This document shows positions 8,415 to 17,033 of a stretch of 64,000 bases of DNA, piece after piece. The notes beneath the pieces are model-generated. The model made no database searches. It was not told the DNA's origin and saw only the letters and a program-made list of their open reading frames with translations. Each line of letters opens with the position of its first letter. The first letter of the stretch is position 1. The stretch comes from an uncultured Eubacterium sp. GTDB lineage: Bacteria > Bacillota > Clostridia > Lachnospirales > Lachnospiraceae. The stretch covers positions 15,724-79,723 of the forward strand of contig CAJTVR010000010.1 of the NCBI GenBank assembly GCA_910580075.1, in the 5' to 3' direction. Made by a program: the position numbers and the translations under genes.

Positions 8415-8450
8415 AAAAACTCCCCTTAGTTTTTAAAAGGGGAGTTTTTT
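8415..8450 (+). terminator. Rho-independent terminator after lipoprotein gene
   Basis: Arms AAAAACTCCCCTT (8415-8427) and AAGGGGAGTTTTT (8437-8449) pair perfectly around a 9-nt loop. Because it is A-rich on one side and T-rich on the other, it may also end the convergent gene. Confidence 0.92.
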
Positions 8451-8467
8451 GATACGTTAGCGTTTTT

Positions 8468-9469
8468 CTAATAGGTATAGTAAGTATAACCGTATTTTCC
8501 GTCTGTCGTAATAGAAGCGTTGCGTAAATCAACAGGTTTTTTTATTTTTAAACTGTCTTTTTTTACTGTAATTCTAAAATCTTTGTATCCCTGGTCAGAG
8601 ACATACAGATTCATTTTGGATGCTTTGTAGACAGCGGCAGTTTTATTGTCAGCTGTTTTTACTTTGACATTTAAATCTCTGAGGTATTCAGAGTAATGTC
8701 CGGAATTATTTACCATTCTGCATTTAATTACCAGGTTTCCTTTGGAATCATAAAAGGCGCTGAAAGCTTCCCAGCTGGCAGAGCCGTTTGGAATCTGGCT
8801 GTTTGACAGTTTTGAAGCTGTATACTTATTAGCCTTGACCGTTACGGTACATTTGAGCTTTTTTCCGTCAACAGACGCAGTGATCGTGCATTTGCCAGCT
8901 TTTTTTGCAGATACTTTTCCTTTTCCGTTTACAGAAGCGACAGAAGGCTTGCTGGATGACCATTTGACGGTGCCGCTGTTATCACTGACAGACAAAGTTT
9001 TATCAAAACCGGCGGTAATGGTCATGGCATGGCTGCTTAAAACAGCTTCCGGCTGGTCTCCGATGATCGTAAAACGGTACGCGGCTGATTCTTCAAAGAT
9101 TAACTCTGCTTTGTAATCTCCCGCAGGAAGGTCAATCGTACAGTTGTTAAAATAAATTTCATCTAAGGGCAGCCAGTCCGGGTCGGAAGCGTTAAAATGA
9201 ATGCTGTCTAATTCGATGCCCGCGCTATTGTATAAGGTCATTGTAAATCCTAAAGGAGCCTCTACGGCTACGGCAAAGGCAGCCTGGCAGGGACTGGAAA
9301 CAGTAAAGTCCCTTGTAACAGGAACTCCGGCCTGGGCATAGTCACCTTCTGCTGACGGCTCAAGAATGGTTATGACTCTGGCATCTGTACAGACTGGCAC
9401 TGCTGCCGAACCGGCAAAGAACATAAATGCGAGTAAAAAACAAGCGAATTTCTTTCGTAAATTTTTCAT
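8468..9469 (-). CDS. Secreted protein with bacterial Ig-like (Big_2) domain
   Basis: The 333-residue exported protein begins MKNLRKKFACFLLAFMFFAG, a clear signal peptide (about 1-28). An N-terminal beta-rich region follows (about 35-140), then a Big_2 Ig-like domain (about 143-216; core motif WSSSKPSVASVNGKGKVSAK), and a C-terminal beta-rich region (about 220-333) ending in aromatic residues. Big_2 domains occur in surface adhesins and secreted enzymes. No catalytic domain, LPxTG or choline-binding motif is evident. The start is set by AAGGGGAT, upstream of the chosen ATG on the minus strand; the open frame extends 24 codons further upstream without support. Confidence 0.82.
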   Translation of the reverse strand: MKNLRKKFACFLLAFMFFAGSAAVPVCTDARVITILEPSAEGDYAQAGVPVTRDFTVSSPCQAAFAVAVEAPLGFTMTLYNSAGIELDSIHFNASDPDWLPLDEIYFNNCTIDLPAGDYKAELIFEESAAYRFTIIGDQPEAVLSSHAMTITAGFDKTLSVSDNSGTVKWSSSKPSVASVNGKGKVSAKKAGKCTITASVDGKKLKCTVTVKANKYTASKLSNSQIPNGSASWEAFSAFYDSKGNLVIKCRMVNNSGHYSEYLRDLNVKVKTADNKTAAVYKASKMNLYVSDQGYKDFRITVKKDSLKIKKPVDLRNASITTDGKYGYTYYTY

Positions 9470-9595
9470 AAAATCCCCTTTCTGTTGCATTTTTCTGCTT
9501 GTATCTATATTAAGTATAGCGAATATGCGGCTTTGATGCAATGATATTTTACCAAAATATTACAGAAATTTTGCGGGATTTTATGAAAAGTGCTT

Positions 9596-11050
9596 TTATT
9601 CATCCATGCTGTAGTTTGGAGCTTCTTTTGTAATATGGATGTCATGCGGGTGGCTTTCTTTTAAGGAAGCAGCGGATATTTTTATAAACCGTCCGTTTTC
9701 ATGCAGGTCTGTAATCGTAGGACATCCACAGTAACCCATGCCGGAGCGGATGCCGCCAATCAGCTGGAATACTGTATCTTCGACAGATCCTTTATAAGCC
9801 ACTCTTCCTTCTACGCCTTCCGGTACCAGTTTCCTTGCATTTTCCTGGAAATAGCGGTCTTTGCTTCCGTTTTCCATAGCTGCAAGCGAACCCATGCCGC
9901 GGTATACTTTATACTTTCTGCCCTGGAATAATTCAAATGTGCCAGGAGCTTCGTCGCAGCCGGCAAAAATAGAGCCCATCATGCATACGTTTGCTCCGGC
10001 AGCCAGTGCTTTGGTCATATCGCCTGAGTATTTAATGCCGCCGTCTGCAATTACCGGAATATGATGCTTTCTGGCTACCTGGTAGCAGTCCATAATAGCT
10101 GAAATCTGCGGAACGCCGATACCGGAAACTACGCGTGTCGTACAGATAGAGCCAGGCCCGATACCGACTTTTACGCAGTCAGCCCCGGCTTCAATCAGAG
10201 CTTTGGCAGCTTCCCCGGTCGCTATATTTCCGGCAATGACCTGTAAATCAGGATAAGTGTTTTTGATTTTTCTGACCGCTTCCAGTATATTTTTGGAATG
10301 GCCGTGGGCAGAGTCTACAACGATAACATCTACATGTGCGTCCGCGAGTGCGGCTACCCGGTCCATCATGTTTGCCGTAATGCCGACGCCGGCACCGCAC
10401 AGAAGACGTCCCTGCCCGTCTTTGGCAGACAGCGGGTATTTAATCTGTTTTTCGATGTCTTTAATGGTAATTAAACCTTTTAAATTATTATCTTTGTCTA
10501 CAATCGGGAGTTTTTCTTTTCTTGCTTTTGCAAGAATCTGCTTTGCTTCCTCAAGAGTAATGCCTTCCGGAGCGGTAATCAGTCCTTTAGAAGTCATGCA
10601 GTCTTTGATTTTTTTGTGGAAGTCCGTTTCAAATTTCAGATCACGGTTTGTGATAATGCCGACCAGCTTGCCGTTTTTCGTAATCGGGACGCCGGAAATA
10701 CGGAATTTGGCCATCAGGTCATCTGCGTCTGAAAGGGTGTTGTCTTCAGAAAGTGAAAACGGGTCTGTGATAACGCCGTTTTCGGAACGTTTTACTTTGT
10801 CTACTTCTTCCGCCTGTTTTTCCACAGACATATTTTTGTGTATGATGCCGATGCCGCCCTGTCTGGCCATGGCGATTGCCATGCGGTGTTCCGTTACAGT
10901 GTCCATGCTTGCACTCATCATGGGAATATTCAGGGAGATTTTGTTTGTCAGCTTTGTTGACAGGTCAATCATGTCTGGGGTTACTTCTGAGTAGGCTGGA
11001 ACTAAAAGCACGTCATCAAATGTAATTCCTTCGCCGATAATTGTTGCCAT
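9596..11050 (-). CDS. guaB: Inosine-5'-monophosphate dehydrogenase
   Basis: IMPDH converts IMP to XMP with NAD+, the committed step to GMP. The 484-residue protein has the TIM barrel with the catalytic loop GPGSICTTR (Cys303), interrupted by a pair of CBS domains (about 95-205), the usual regulatory insertion. The start MATIIGEG is preferred to an upstream in-frame ATG, since AGAGAGGAC precedes it. A sigma-A type promoter lies about 70-100 bp upstream. It is transcribed as a single gene, divergent from the PTS permease. Confidence 0.97.
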   Translation of the reverse strand: MATIIGEGITFDDVLLVPAYSEVTPDMIDLSTKLTNKISLNIPMMSASMDTVTEHRMAIAMARQGGIGIIHKNMSVEKQAEEVDKVKRSENGVITDPFSLSEDNTLSDADDLMAKFRISGVPITKNGKLVGIITNRDLKFETDFHKKIKDCMTSKGLITAPEGITLEEAKQILAKARKEKLPIVDKDNNLKGLITIKDIEKQIKYPLSAKDGQGRLLCGAGVGITANMMDRVAALADAHVDVIVVDSAHGHSKNILEAVRKIKNTYPDLQVIAGNIATGEAAKALIEAGADCVKVGIGPGSICTTRVVSGIGVPQISAIMDCYQVARKHHIPVIADGGIKYSGDMTKALAAGANVCMMGSIFAGCDEAPGTFELFQGRKYKVYRGMGSLAAMENGSKDRYFQENARKLVPEGVEGRVAYKGSVEDTVFQLIGGIRSGMGYCGCPTITDLHENGRFIKISAASLKESHPHDIHITKEAPNYSMDE

Positions 11051-11121
11051 ATTCAGTGTCCTCTCTTTCTTCGTGTACGTACCGACCGGTATGTTTCTTG
11101 TATGCTTGTGTAATTTTATCA

Positions 11122-11150
11122 ATTCTACAATATGGGTGTGGAAAAGTCAA
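11122..11150 (-). promoter_or_regulatory. Putative sigma-A promoter of guaB
   Basis: On the minus strand TTGACT (11145-11150), a 17-bp spacer and TAGAAT (11122-11127) form a good housekeeping promoter. The transcribed leader contains the small inverted repeat TACCGGTCGGTA at 11080-11091. No purine riboswitch core was found. Confidence 0.65.
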
Positions 11151-11554
11151 TGAGTCTTTAAAAAATTTAGCGGCTGAAAAATGCCGGCCTGTAACAGCTC
11201 GGCAGGCTGTCTGAACTGTTACGGCGGACCTGATTTAACAGTTCCGTATGGGAATCCGGCTTATGGAAAGCACACTTTAAGGAAATTTATGCGGTTATAG
11301 AAAATGCCAATACAAAAAATAAAGCTTCAAACATAAATAGTTAAAATATACAAAAATATAAGGGGAAAAGATCAAAATATATAATTTTTAATTAATAAAA
11401 AACAAAAAACACTTGACATAATTTGGTCAGATTGCTAATATAATAATTAAATCCAAGCGATAAATAAGCTGGAGGGGCGGGCGGCGGCTTCTAAGGCTGT
11501 TTATAGAATAAAGGTATGTTTCGCAGCAAGCGGAATAAAAAGGGGGTTATTTTT
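11151..11554. other. Divergent intergenic region guaB / PTS permease
   Basis: Apart from the two promoters this 404-bp gap holds a hairpin-forming pair GTAACAG (11191-11197) and CTGTTAC (11216-11222), then a very A/T-rich stretch. The leader downstream of the PTS promoter carries a G-rich tract (GGAGGGGCGGGCGGCGG) at about 11471. I see no recognised riboswitch or protein antiterminator target, and no gene. Confidence 0.5.
11413..11441 (+). promoter_or_regulatory. Putative sigma-A promoter of the PTS permease gene
   Basis: TTGACA (11413-11418), a 17-bp spacer and TAATAT (11436-11441). The start codon is about 110 bp downstream, leaving room for leader control. Confidence 0.7.
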
Positions 11555-13012
11555 ATGATGAAATTTTTTCAGCGGTTAGGGAAATCTCTGATGCTGCCAG
11601 TAGCGTGTCTTCCTGTATGCGGTATTCTTATGGGATTCGGCTATATTCTGGCTCCGGCAGCGATGGCTGGAGAAGTTGCCGGATTTACATCTGGCGGGGT
11701 AATGTACACAATCGGTCTGTTTTTAATTAAAGCAGGGGGTGCTTTAATTGACAATATGCCGTGGCTGTTTGCAATCGGGGTTGCAGTCGGCATGTCTGAC
11801 GACAACGACGGTACGGCAGGCCTGGCAGGGCTTGTATCCTTCCTGATGATTACGACGCTGTTAAACAGCGGAACAGTTGCAGGGCTTACAGGCAAAGATG
11901 CAGACCCTGCATTTGGAAAAATCGTGAACCAGTTTGTCGGTATTATTGCCGGTCTGATTGGTTCAGGCTGCTATAATAAATTTAAGGGCACAAAGCTTCC
12001 GGATGCGCTGTCGTTTTTCAGCGGCAAGCGTGCGGTAGCGATTGTAACGGCTGTGGCATCAATTGCTGCATCTGCAGTACTGTTTGTCGTATGGCCAATC
12101 GTGTACGGAGTATTAGTTTCAGTCGGCAAGACATTCCTGGGATGGGGAGCTGTAGGAGCAGGTGTTTATGCGTTCTTTAACCGGCTTTTGATTCCATTCG
12201 GACTGCATCATGCACTGAATTCCGTATTCTGGTTTGACGTTGCAGAGATTAACGACCTTAAAAATTTCTGGGGCAATACAGGTGTATTTGGTGAAACAGG
12301 CATGTATATGACAGGATTTTTCCCGTTTATGATGTTCGGTCTTCCGGCAGCATGTCTTGCAATGTACCATACAGCAAAAAAAGGCAAAAAGAAAGAAGTA
12401 TACGGACTGCTTGCATCAGCAGCGTTCTGTTCGTTCTTTACAGGCGTTACGGAGCCGATTGAATTTTCATTTATGTTCCTGGCTCCTGGACTATATGTTG
12501 TGCATGCACTGCTTGCAGGTGTTACGGCAGCGATTACAGTTGCACTTCCAATCAGAGCCGGATTTTCATTTTCCGGCGGTGCAGTAGACTTATTCCTGTG
12601 TTCCTTTACGCCGCTGGCACAAAATCCGTGGCTGCTGATTCCAATCGGCATAGCGGTGGGTATCATTTACTATATTGTATTCCGCGCCGTTATTTCAGCA
12701 TGTAAGCTGAAGACGCCGGGCAGAGAAGATGACGATACGGAAACAGAGATGAAGGCGGTTCTTGCAAACAATGACTTTACACAGGTTGCAAAAATAGTCC
12801 TGGAAGGCCTTGGGGGTAAGGCAAATGTGAAGTCTCTGGATAACTGTATTACAAGACTGCGTATGGAAATCAATGATTATACAAAAGTAGATGAAAAGAA
12901 GATTAAATCTGCAGGAGTTGCAGGCATTATAAGGCCTAGCAAGACATCTGTACAGGTCATTATAGGTACGAAAGTGCAGTTTGTGGCAGATGAAATGAAA
13001 AAGATGCTGTAA
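11555..13012 (+). CDS. PTS transporter subunit IICB, glucose/N-acetylglucosamine family
   Basis: This fused sugar phosphotransferase permease imports and phosphorylates a hexose. EIIC (about residues 1-385) is polytopic and carries the family motif RLLIPFGLHHALNSVFWF and FTGVTEPIEFSF. EIIB (about 405-485) has the phosphorylated cysteine in LDNCITRLR (Cys431). The length and domain order resemble NagE/PtsG relatives without a IIA domain, so IIA must come from elsewhere. The start at 11555 is chosen because AGGGGGT ends 7 nt before. Sugar specificity (GlcNAc or glucose) cannot be fixed from sequence. It stands as a single gene between its promoter and a strong terminator. Confidence 0.9.
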   Translation: MMKFFQRLGKSLMLPVACLPVCGILMGFGYILAPAAMAGEVAGFTSGGVMYTIGLFLIKAGGALIDNMPWLFAIGVAVGMSDDNDGTAGLAGLVSFLMITTLLNSGTVAGLTGKDADPAFGKIVNQFVGIIAGLIGSGCYNKFKGTKLPDALSFFSGKRAVAIVTAVASIAASAVLFVVWPIVYGVLVSVGKTFLGWGAVGAGVYAFFNRLLIPFGLHHALNSVFWFDVAEINDLKNFWGNTGVFGETGMYMTGFFPFMMFGLPAACLAMYHTAKKGKKKEVYGLLASAAFCSFFTGVTEPIEFSFMFLAPGLYVVHALLAGVTAAITVALPIRAGFSFSGGAVDLFLCSFTPLAQNPWLLIPIGIAVGIIYYIVFRAVISACKLKTPGREDDDTETEMKAVLANNDFTQVAKIVLEGLGGKANVKSLDNCITRLRMEINDYTKVDEKKIKSAGVAGIIRPSKTSVQVIIGTKVQFVADEMKKML

Positions 13013-13058
13013 GTATTCCAAAGCGTGCCGCGATGGCTTTTCTATAACTTAGAGCTGT

Positions 13059-13114
13059 ATAACCCGTTTTAAATACCCTGGTTTTTCAGGAACATTTAAA
13101 ACGGGTTATTTTTA
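13059..13114 (+). terminator. Rho-independent terminator after PTS gene
   Basis: A 16-bp perfect stem (13059-13074 with 13094-13109) is followed by T-rich sequence. A small secondary hairpin lies in the loop. Confidence 0.92.
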
Positions 13115-13252
13115 TATTCAAAAATCCGGATGCTTTATTTAATTCGAAAAATTATTTTCTGGTTTTTTTTTCTTCCAGAATATGGTATCCTTCTAAATGA
13201 ATATCCGGTTTCAAATCATTATAAAATAAAAATAGAAAGCAGGTGGCATCGA

Positions 13253-14026
13253 ATGGAATTTCGGCCGTGCATAGATATTCACAACGGCAGGGTCAAGCAG
13301 ATTGTAGGCTCCAGCTTAAAAGACCAGGGCAGCTTTGCTGAAGAAAACTTTGTAGCGCAGCAGGACGCAGCGTTTTTTGCCCGCCTTTATCAAAAGGACG
13401 GCCTTTGCGGCGGACATGTTATTTTACTCAATCCTCCAGGGTCTGCATACTATGAAGAGACAAAATCACAGGCGCTTTCGGCGCTCTCGGCCTATCCGGG
13501 CGGGCTTCAGGCCGGGGGAGGCATTACGCCGGATAATGCGGCACAGTTTCTTCAGGCAGGAGCAAGCCATGTGATTGTTACTTCCTATGTATTTAAAGAC
13601 GGAAAAATTCATTATGATAAGCTGAAAGAACTGGTACGTGCTGTCGGCAGAAAACATCTCGTGCTGGATTTAAGCTGCCGCAGGGCAGCGGACGGATATG
13701 CGGTTGTGACAGACCGCTGGCAGAAACTGACAAAAGAATATGTAACGCCTGAGCTTTTAGATGCGCTGTCTGCGTATGCGGATGAATTTCTGATTCATGC
13801 AGCGGATGTGGAAGGGAAAGCAGCCGGCATTGAGACGGAGCTTGTAAAGCAGCTGGGAGAATGGGGAAAAATTCCGGTCACTTATGCAGGAGGAGTCGGC
13901 AGTTTTTCAGACCTTGAGGCATTGAGAACATATGGAAAAAACAGGCTGCATGTAACCATTGGAAGCGCGCTGGACTTATTTGGAGGCCCGATGGCGTATG
14001 AGGAAGTGCTGAAATGCACTGATTAG
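13253..14026 (+). CDS. hisA: HisA of the eukaryotic (HIS6-like) type
   Basis: This TIM-barrel isomerase converts ProFAR to PRFAR in histidine synthesis. The 257-residue protein resembles the fungal/plant HIS6 form more than ordinary bacterial HisA. Diagnostic stretches are CIDIHNGRVKQIVG near the N terminus, VILLNPP, LDLSCRR, DEFLIHAADVEGKAAGI and the C-terminal GSALDLFGG. It is a lone gene, not in a his operon, starting at an ATG behind GCAGGTGG and following the PTS terminator. The stop codon TAG is embedded in the dispersed motif TAGCCGGACAC. Function as HisA is well supported; the phylogenetic origin needs a tree. Confidence 0.9.
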   Translation: MEFRPCIDIHNGRVKQIVGSSLKDQGSFAEENFVAQQDAAFFARLYQKDGLCGGHVILLNPPGSAYYEETKSQALSALSAYPGGLQAGGGITPDNAAQFLQAGASHVIVTSYVFKDGKIHYDKLKELVRAVGRKHLVLDLSCRRAADGYAVVTDRWQKLTKEYVTPELLDALSAYADEFLIHAADVEGKAAGIETELVKQLGEWGKIPVTYAGGVGSFSDLEALRTYGKNRLHVTIGSALDLFGGPMAYEEVLKCTD

Positions 14027-14137
14027 CCGGACACCCGCAAATGTTCGTGCAGGCATGGCATCTGGATTATAATCCGCGAAAATAAAAGTCCGCCTGGCGT
14101 CCGGTAATAATATTTATTAAGAAAGGATTAAGCGCTC

Positions 14138-15469
14138 ATGAAGCATTATTCAAAACAGGACATTCTGGACCTGGCAGAAGAAGAGGGGATTGAATTTATC
14201 CGCCTTCAGTTTACAGATGTATCTGGCACTCTGAAAAATATTGCAGTAACCAAAACCCAGCTGGAGAAAGCGCTGAATAATGAGTGTATTTTTGACGGAT
14301 CTTCCATTGACGGTTTTGCAAAAGCGGAAGCGTCGGATATGTATCTTCATCCGGACCTGGATACATTTGCAATTTTTCCATGGCGTCCGCAGCAGGGAAA
14401 AGTGGCCAGAATCATCTGTGATATCTATGATGTAAACGGTTCGCCGTTTGAGGGAGACCCTCGCTATATTTTAAGAAAAGCAGTAAAACAGGCCAAAGAT
14501 ATGGGATATACATTTGAAGTGGGACCGGAATGCGAATTTTTCCTGTTTCAGTATGACGATGACGGGCATCCTACGACACAGATTGATGAACAGGCCGGAT
14601 TTTTTGACTTAGGGCCGGTGGATGCCGGTGAAAACGCCAGGCGTGACATGGTGCTGACGTTAGAAGAAATGGGTTATGAGGTAGAAGCCTCTCATCATGA
14701 AGGCGCGCCAGGGCAGCATGAGATTGACTTTAAATATGATGAAGCGCTGCGGGCTGCGGATAATATTATGACATTTAAGCTGGCTGTCAAAACAATTGCA
14801 AAACGCCACGGCATGTTTGCCAGTTTTATGCCCAAACCTAAATCAGGAGTCAATGGCTCAGGCATGCATCTGAATCTGTCTTTAACTCAGAATGGCAGAA
14901 ATATTTTTTCTGATGAGAGTGCGCCGGGAGGTTTAAGCCAGGAGGCGTATTATTTTATCGGCGGACTGTTAAAGCATATCAAAGGCATGACTGCAGTCGG
15001 CAATCCTCTTGTGAATTCTTATAAACGGCTGATGCCGGGAAACGGTGCGCCTAGTTTTATTGCGTGGTCTTTCAGCAACCGGACACCGTTAATCCGTATA
15101 CCGGCTGCGAGAGGCAGGAGTACGAGAATCGAACTGCGCAGTCCGGATTCGGCTGCTAATCCGTATCTGATGCTGGCGCTGTGTCTGTCTGCAGGACTTG
15201 AGGGCATCAGCAGCAGGATTGAACCGCCTGCGTCCGTCAGCTGCAATGTGTATGATCTGAGCGCAGCTGAAATGGAAAGCCGGAAAATGGATCTGCTTCC
15301 TGCAGATTTGATGGAGGCAGTTCATGAGATGGAAAAGGACGCATTTGTGCTGGATACGCTTGGAAGCCATATCAGCAGGGAATATATCAGTGCAAAAAAA
15401 GCAGAATGGGAAAGATTTTGCAGGGCAGTCACAGACTGGGAAACAAAGGAATATTTATACAGAATATAA
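14138..15469 (+). CDS. glnA: Glutamine synthetase type I
   Basis: GlnA makes glutamine from glutamate, ammonia and ATP. The 443-residue length matches the GSI-alpha class of Gram-positives, which lacks the adenylylation segment. Visible motifs are DGSSIDGF, GPECEFFLF, HEIDFKYDEAL, GSGMHLNLSL and the Glu-loop/ATP region around RIPAARGRSTRIELRSPD. AGAAAGGATT precedes the start. An ANTAR regulator gene follows after 12 bp, suggesting control by RNA-binding antitermination. The leader shows an inverted pair CCGGAC/GTCCGG (14029-14034 and 14098-14103), which I could not assign to an ANTAR hexaloop target. Confidence 0.97.
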   Translation: MKHYSKQDILDLAEEEGIEFIRLQFTDVSGTLKNIAVTKTQLEKALNNECIFDGSSIDGFAKAEASDMYLHPDLDTFAIFPWRPQQGKVARIICDIYDVNGSPFEGDPRYILRKAVKQAKDMGYTFEVGPECEFFLFQYDDDGHPTTQIDEQAGFFDLGPVDAGENARRDMVLTLEEMGYEVEASHHEGAPGQHEIDFKYDEALRAADNIMTFKLAVKTIAKRHGMFASFMPKPKSGVNGSGMHLNLSLTQNGRNIFSDESAPGGLSQEAYYFIGGLLKHIKGMTAVGNPLVNSYKRLMPGNGAPSFIAWSFSNRTPLIRIPAARGRSTRIELRSPDSAANPYLMLALCLSAGLEGISSRIEPPASVSCNVYDLSAAEMESRKMDLLPADLMEAVHEMEKDAFVLDTLGSHISREYISAKKAEWERFCRAVTDWETKEYLYRI

Positions 15470-15481
15470 ACGGCGGTCAGC

Positions 15482-16039
15482 ATGAATATTATAATTGTAT
15501 TTCCCCAAATAGAAAATGCAAAAAAAGTCCGCAGTATCCTGTTAAAAGGAGGCTATTCACCAGACGCTGTATGCTGTACCGGAGCAGCGGCGTTAAAGGC
15601 GGCAAATGATTTGGACAGCGGCATTATCATCTGTACATACAGGCTGGCAGATATGGTGTACAGCGAGCTGTATGAATATCTGGCACCACGTTATGACATG
15701 CTGCTTATTGGTTCCAAAAGCCAGATTGCAGACAGGGATCCGGCGGATATCACAGCTCTTTCAACTCCGCTAAAAGTCCATGAGCTGCTGCAGGCTGTGG
15801 AGCAGGTGTCAGATATACATGCCAGAAAAATGAAAAAAAGAAAGCAGGTGTTAAGACCCCGCACAGATGAAGAACGGCGGGTGATTGGGGAAGCAAAAGA
15901 GCTTTTAATAGAGCGGCACCATTATTCGGAGGAAGAGGCACACAGGCATCTGCAGAAACTCAGCATGGACAATGGTGCCAGAATGGCAGAATCTGCCTGG
16001 ATGATCATCCGGCTGATGGGACAGGATGAAGAAAAATAA
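15482..16039 (+). CDS. ANTAR-domain response regulator (glnA-linked)
   Basis: The 185-residue protein has an N-terminal receiver-like domain (about 1-115) and a C-terminal ANTAR RNA-binding domain (about 125-180; core RRVIGEAKELLIERHHYSEE). ANTAR proteins bind paired hairpins in leader RNAs and prevent termination, often in nitrogen genes. The receiver is poorly conserved: after the central strand (GIIICTYRLAD) no clear phospho-acceptor Asp is in the usual position, so it may not be phosphorylated. It lies 12 bp behind glnA and 39 bp before dapF, most likely in one operon. A role in nitrogen control is inferred from context. Confidence 0.85.
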   Translation: MNIIIVFPQIENAKKVRSILLKGGYSPDAVCCTGAAALKAANDLDSGIIICTYRLADMVYSELYEYLAPRYDMLLIGSKSQIADRDPADITALSTPLKVHELLQAVEQVSDIHARKMKKRKQVLRPRTDEERRVIGEAKELLIERHHYSEEEAHRHLQKLSMDNGARMAESAWMIIRLMGQDEEK

Positions 16040-16078
16040 ATAAAGAAGCGAAGCAGACGATGCGAATGGAGGAAATAG

Positions 16079-16948
16079 ATGAAATTTACAAAAATGCATG
16101 GAATTGGCAATGACTACGTATATGTCAATTGTTTTGAGGAAACTGTCCATGATCCGCAGGAAACGGCAAGGTTTGTAAGTGACAGACATTTTGGAATCGG
16201 CTCTGACGGTCTGGTACTGATTAAGCCTTCTGATCAGGCAGACTTTGAAATGGCTATGTATAATGCCGATGGCTCCAGAAGTGAAATGTGCGGAAACGCG
16301 ATCAGGTGCGTGGCAAAATATGTCTATGACCATGCAATGACAGATAAGACGGATATCAGTATCGAGACACTGGCCGGCATAAAATATGTGCAGGTTACGG
16401 CAGAAAACAAAAAAGCGGTTATGGTCCGTGTAAATATGGGAAAGCCTGAGCTTGTGCCGGAAAAGATACCGGTTTTATACAGCGGCAGAAATACGGGATC
16501 AGACAGCATAAAAGACGGTCAGATTGTAAACTGTCCGATACAGGCAGGCGGAAAGGAATACAGAATGACCTGTGTATCTATGGGAAATCCGCACTGTGTT
16601 ATTTTTACAGATGATGTGGACGGGCTGGATCTGGAAAAAACCGGGCCGCTGTTTGAGCATCATGCATATTTTCCAAACCGCATCAATACGGAATTTGTAA
16701 AAGTTATAGACCGAAAGACAGTCAGAATGCGTGTATGGGAGAGAGGTTCCGGGGAAACACTGGCCTGCGGGACAGGAGCCTGTGCAGCAGCGGTATCCTG
16801 TATCTTAAATGGCCTGACAGAGCGTGCAGTTACGGTCTGCCTGCGGGGCGGCAGTCTTCAGATTGAATGGGACGGGGTTACAGGCGGTGTCTATATGACG
16901 GGGCCGGCGCAGAGCGTGTTTGAGGGAGAAATCCAGCTACCTTTTTAA
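16079..16948 (+). CDS. dapF: Diaminopimelate epimerase
   Basis: DapF interconverts LL- and meso-diaminopimelate without cofactor, using two cysteines. The 289-residue product starts MKFTKMHGIGNDYVYV. It has the first catalytic Cys in SEMCGNAIRCVAKY and the second in LACGTGACAAAVS. GGAGGAAATAG precedes the ATG. dapL lies directly downstream and supplies its substrate, so the pair forms the end of the aminotransferase branch of lysine and peptidoglycan precursor synthesis. Confidence 0.96.
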   Translation: MKFTKMHGIGNDYVYVNCFEETVHDPQETARFVSDRHFGIGSDGLVLIKPSDQADFEMAMYNADGSRSEMCGNAIRCVAKYVYDHAMTDKTDISIETLAGIKYVQVTAENKKAVMVRVNMGKPELVPEKIPVLYSGRNTGSDSIKDGQIVNCPIQAGGKEYRMTCVSMGNPHCVIFTDDVDGLDLEKTGPLFEHHAYFPNRINTEFVKVIDRKTVRMRVWERGSGETLACGTGACAAAVSCILNGLTERAVTVCLRGGSLQIEWDGVTGGVYMTGPAQSVFEGEIQLPF

Positions 16949-17033
16949 ACGGGTGCATAAAAGCATAAAAAGAATCCGTCCGTTCGCTCATTAAAATAAA
17001 ATTACTAAAACAGGTGATAAAGGAGAATCCAGC

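Noticed and set aside
10257..10994. 245-codon plus-strand frame opposite guaB
   Set aside because: A shadow of the conserved guaB reading frame on the other strand.
11051..11160. Purine riboswitch before guaB
   Set aside because: Core loops of the purine aptamer were not found; the leader is too short.
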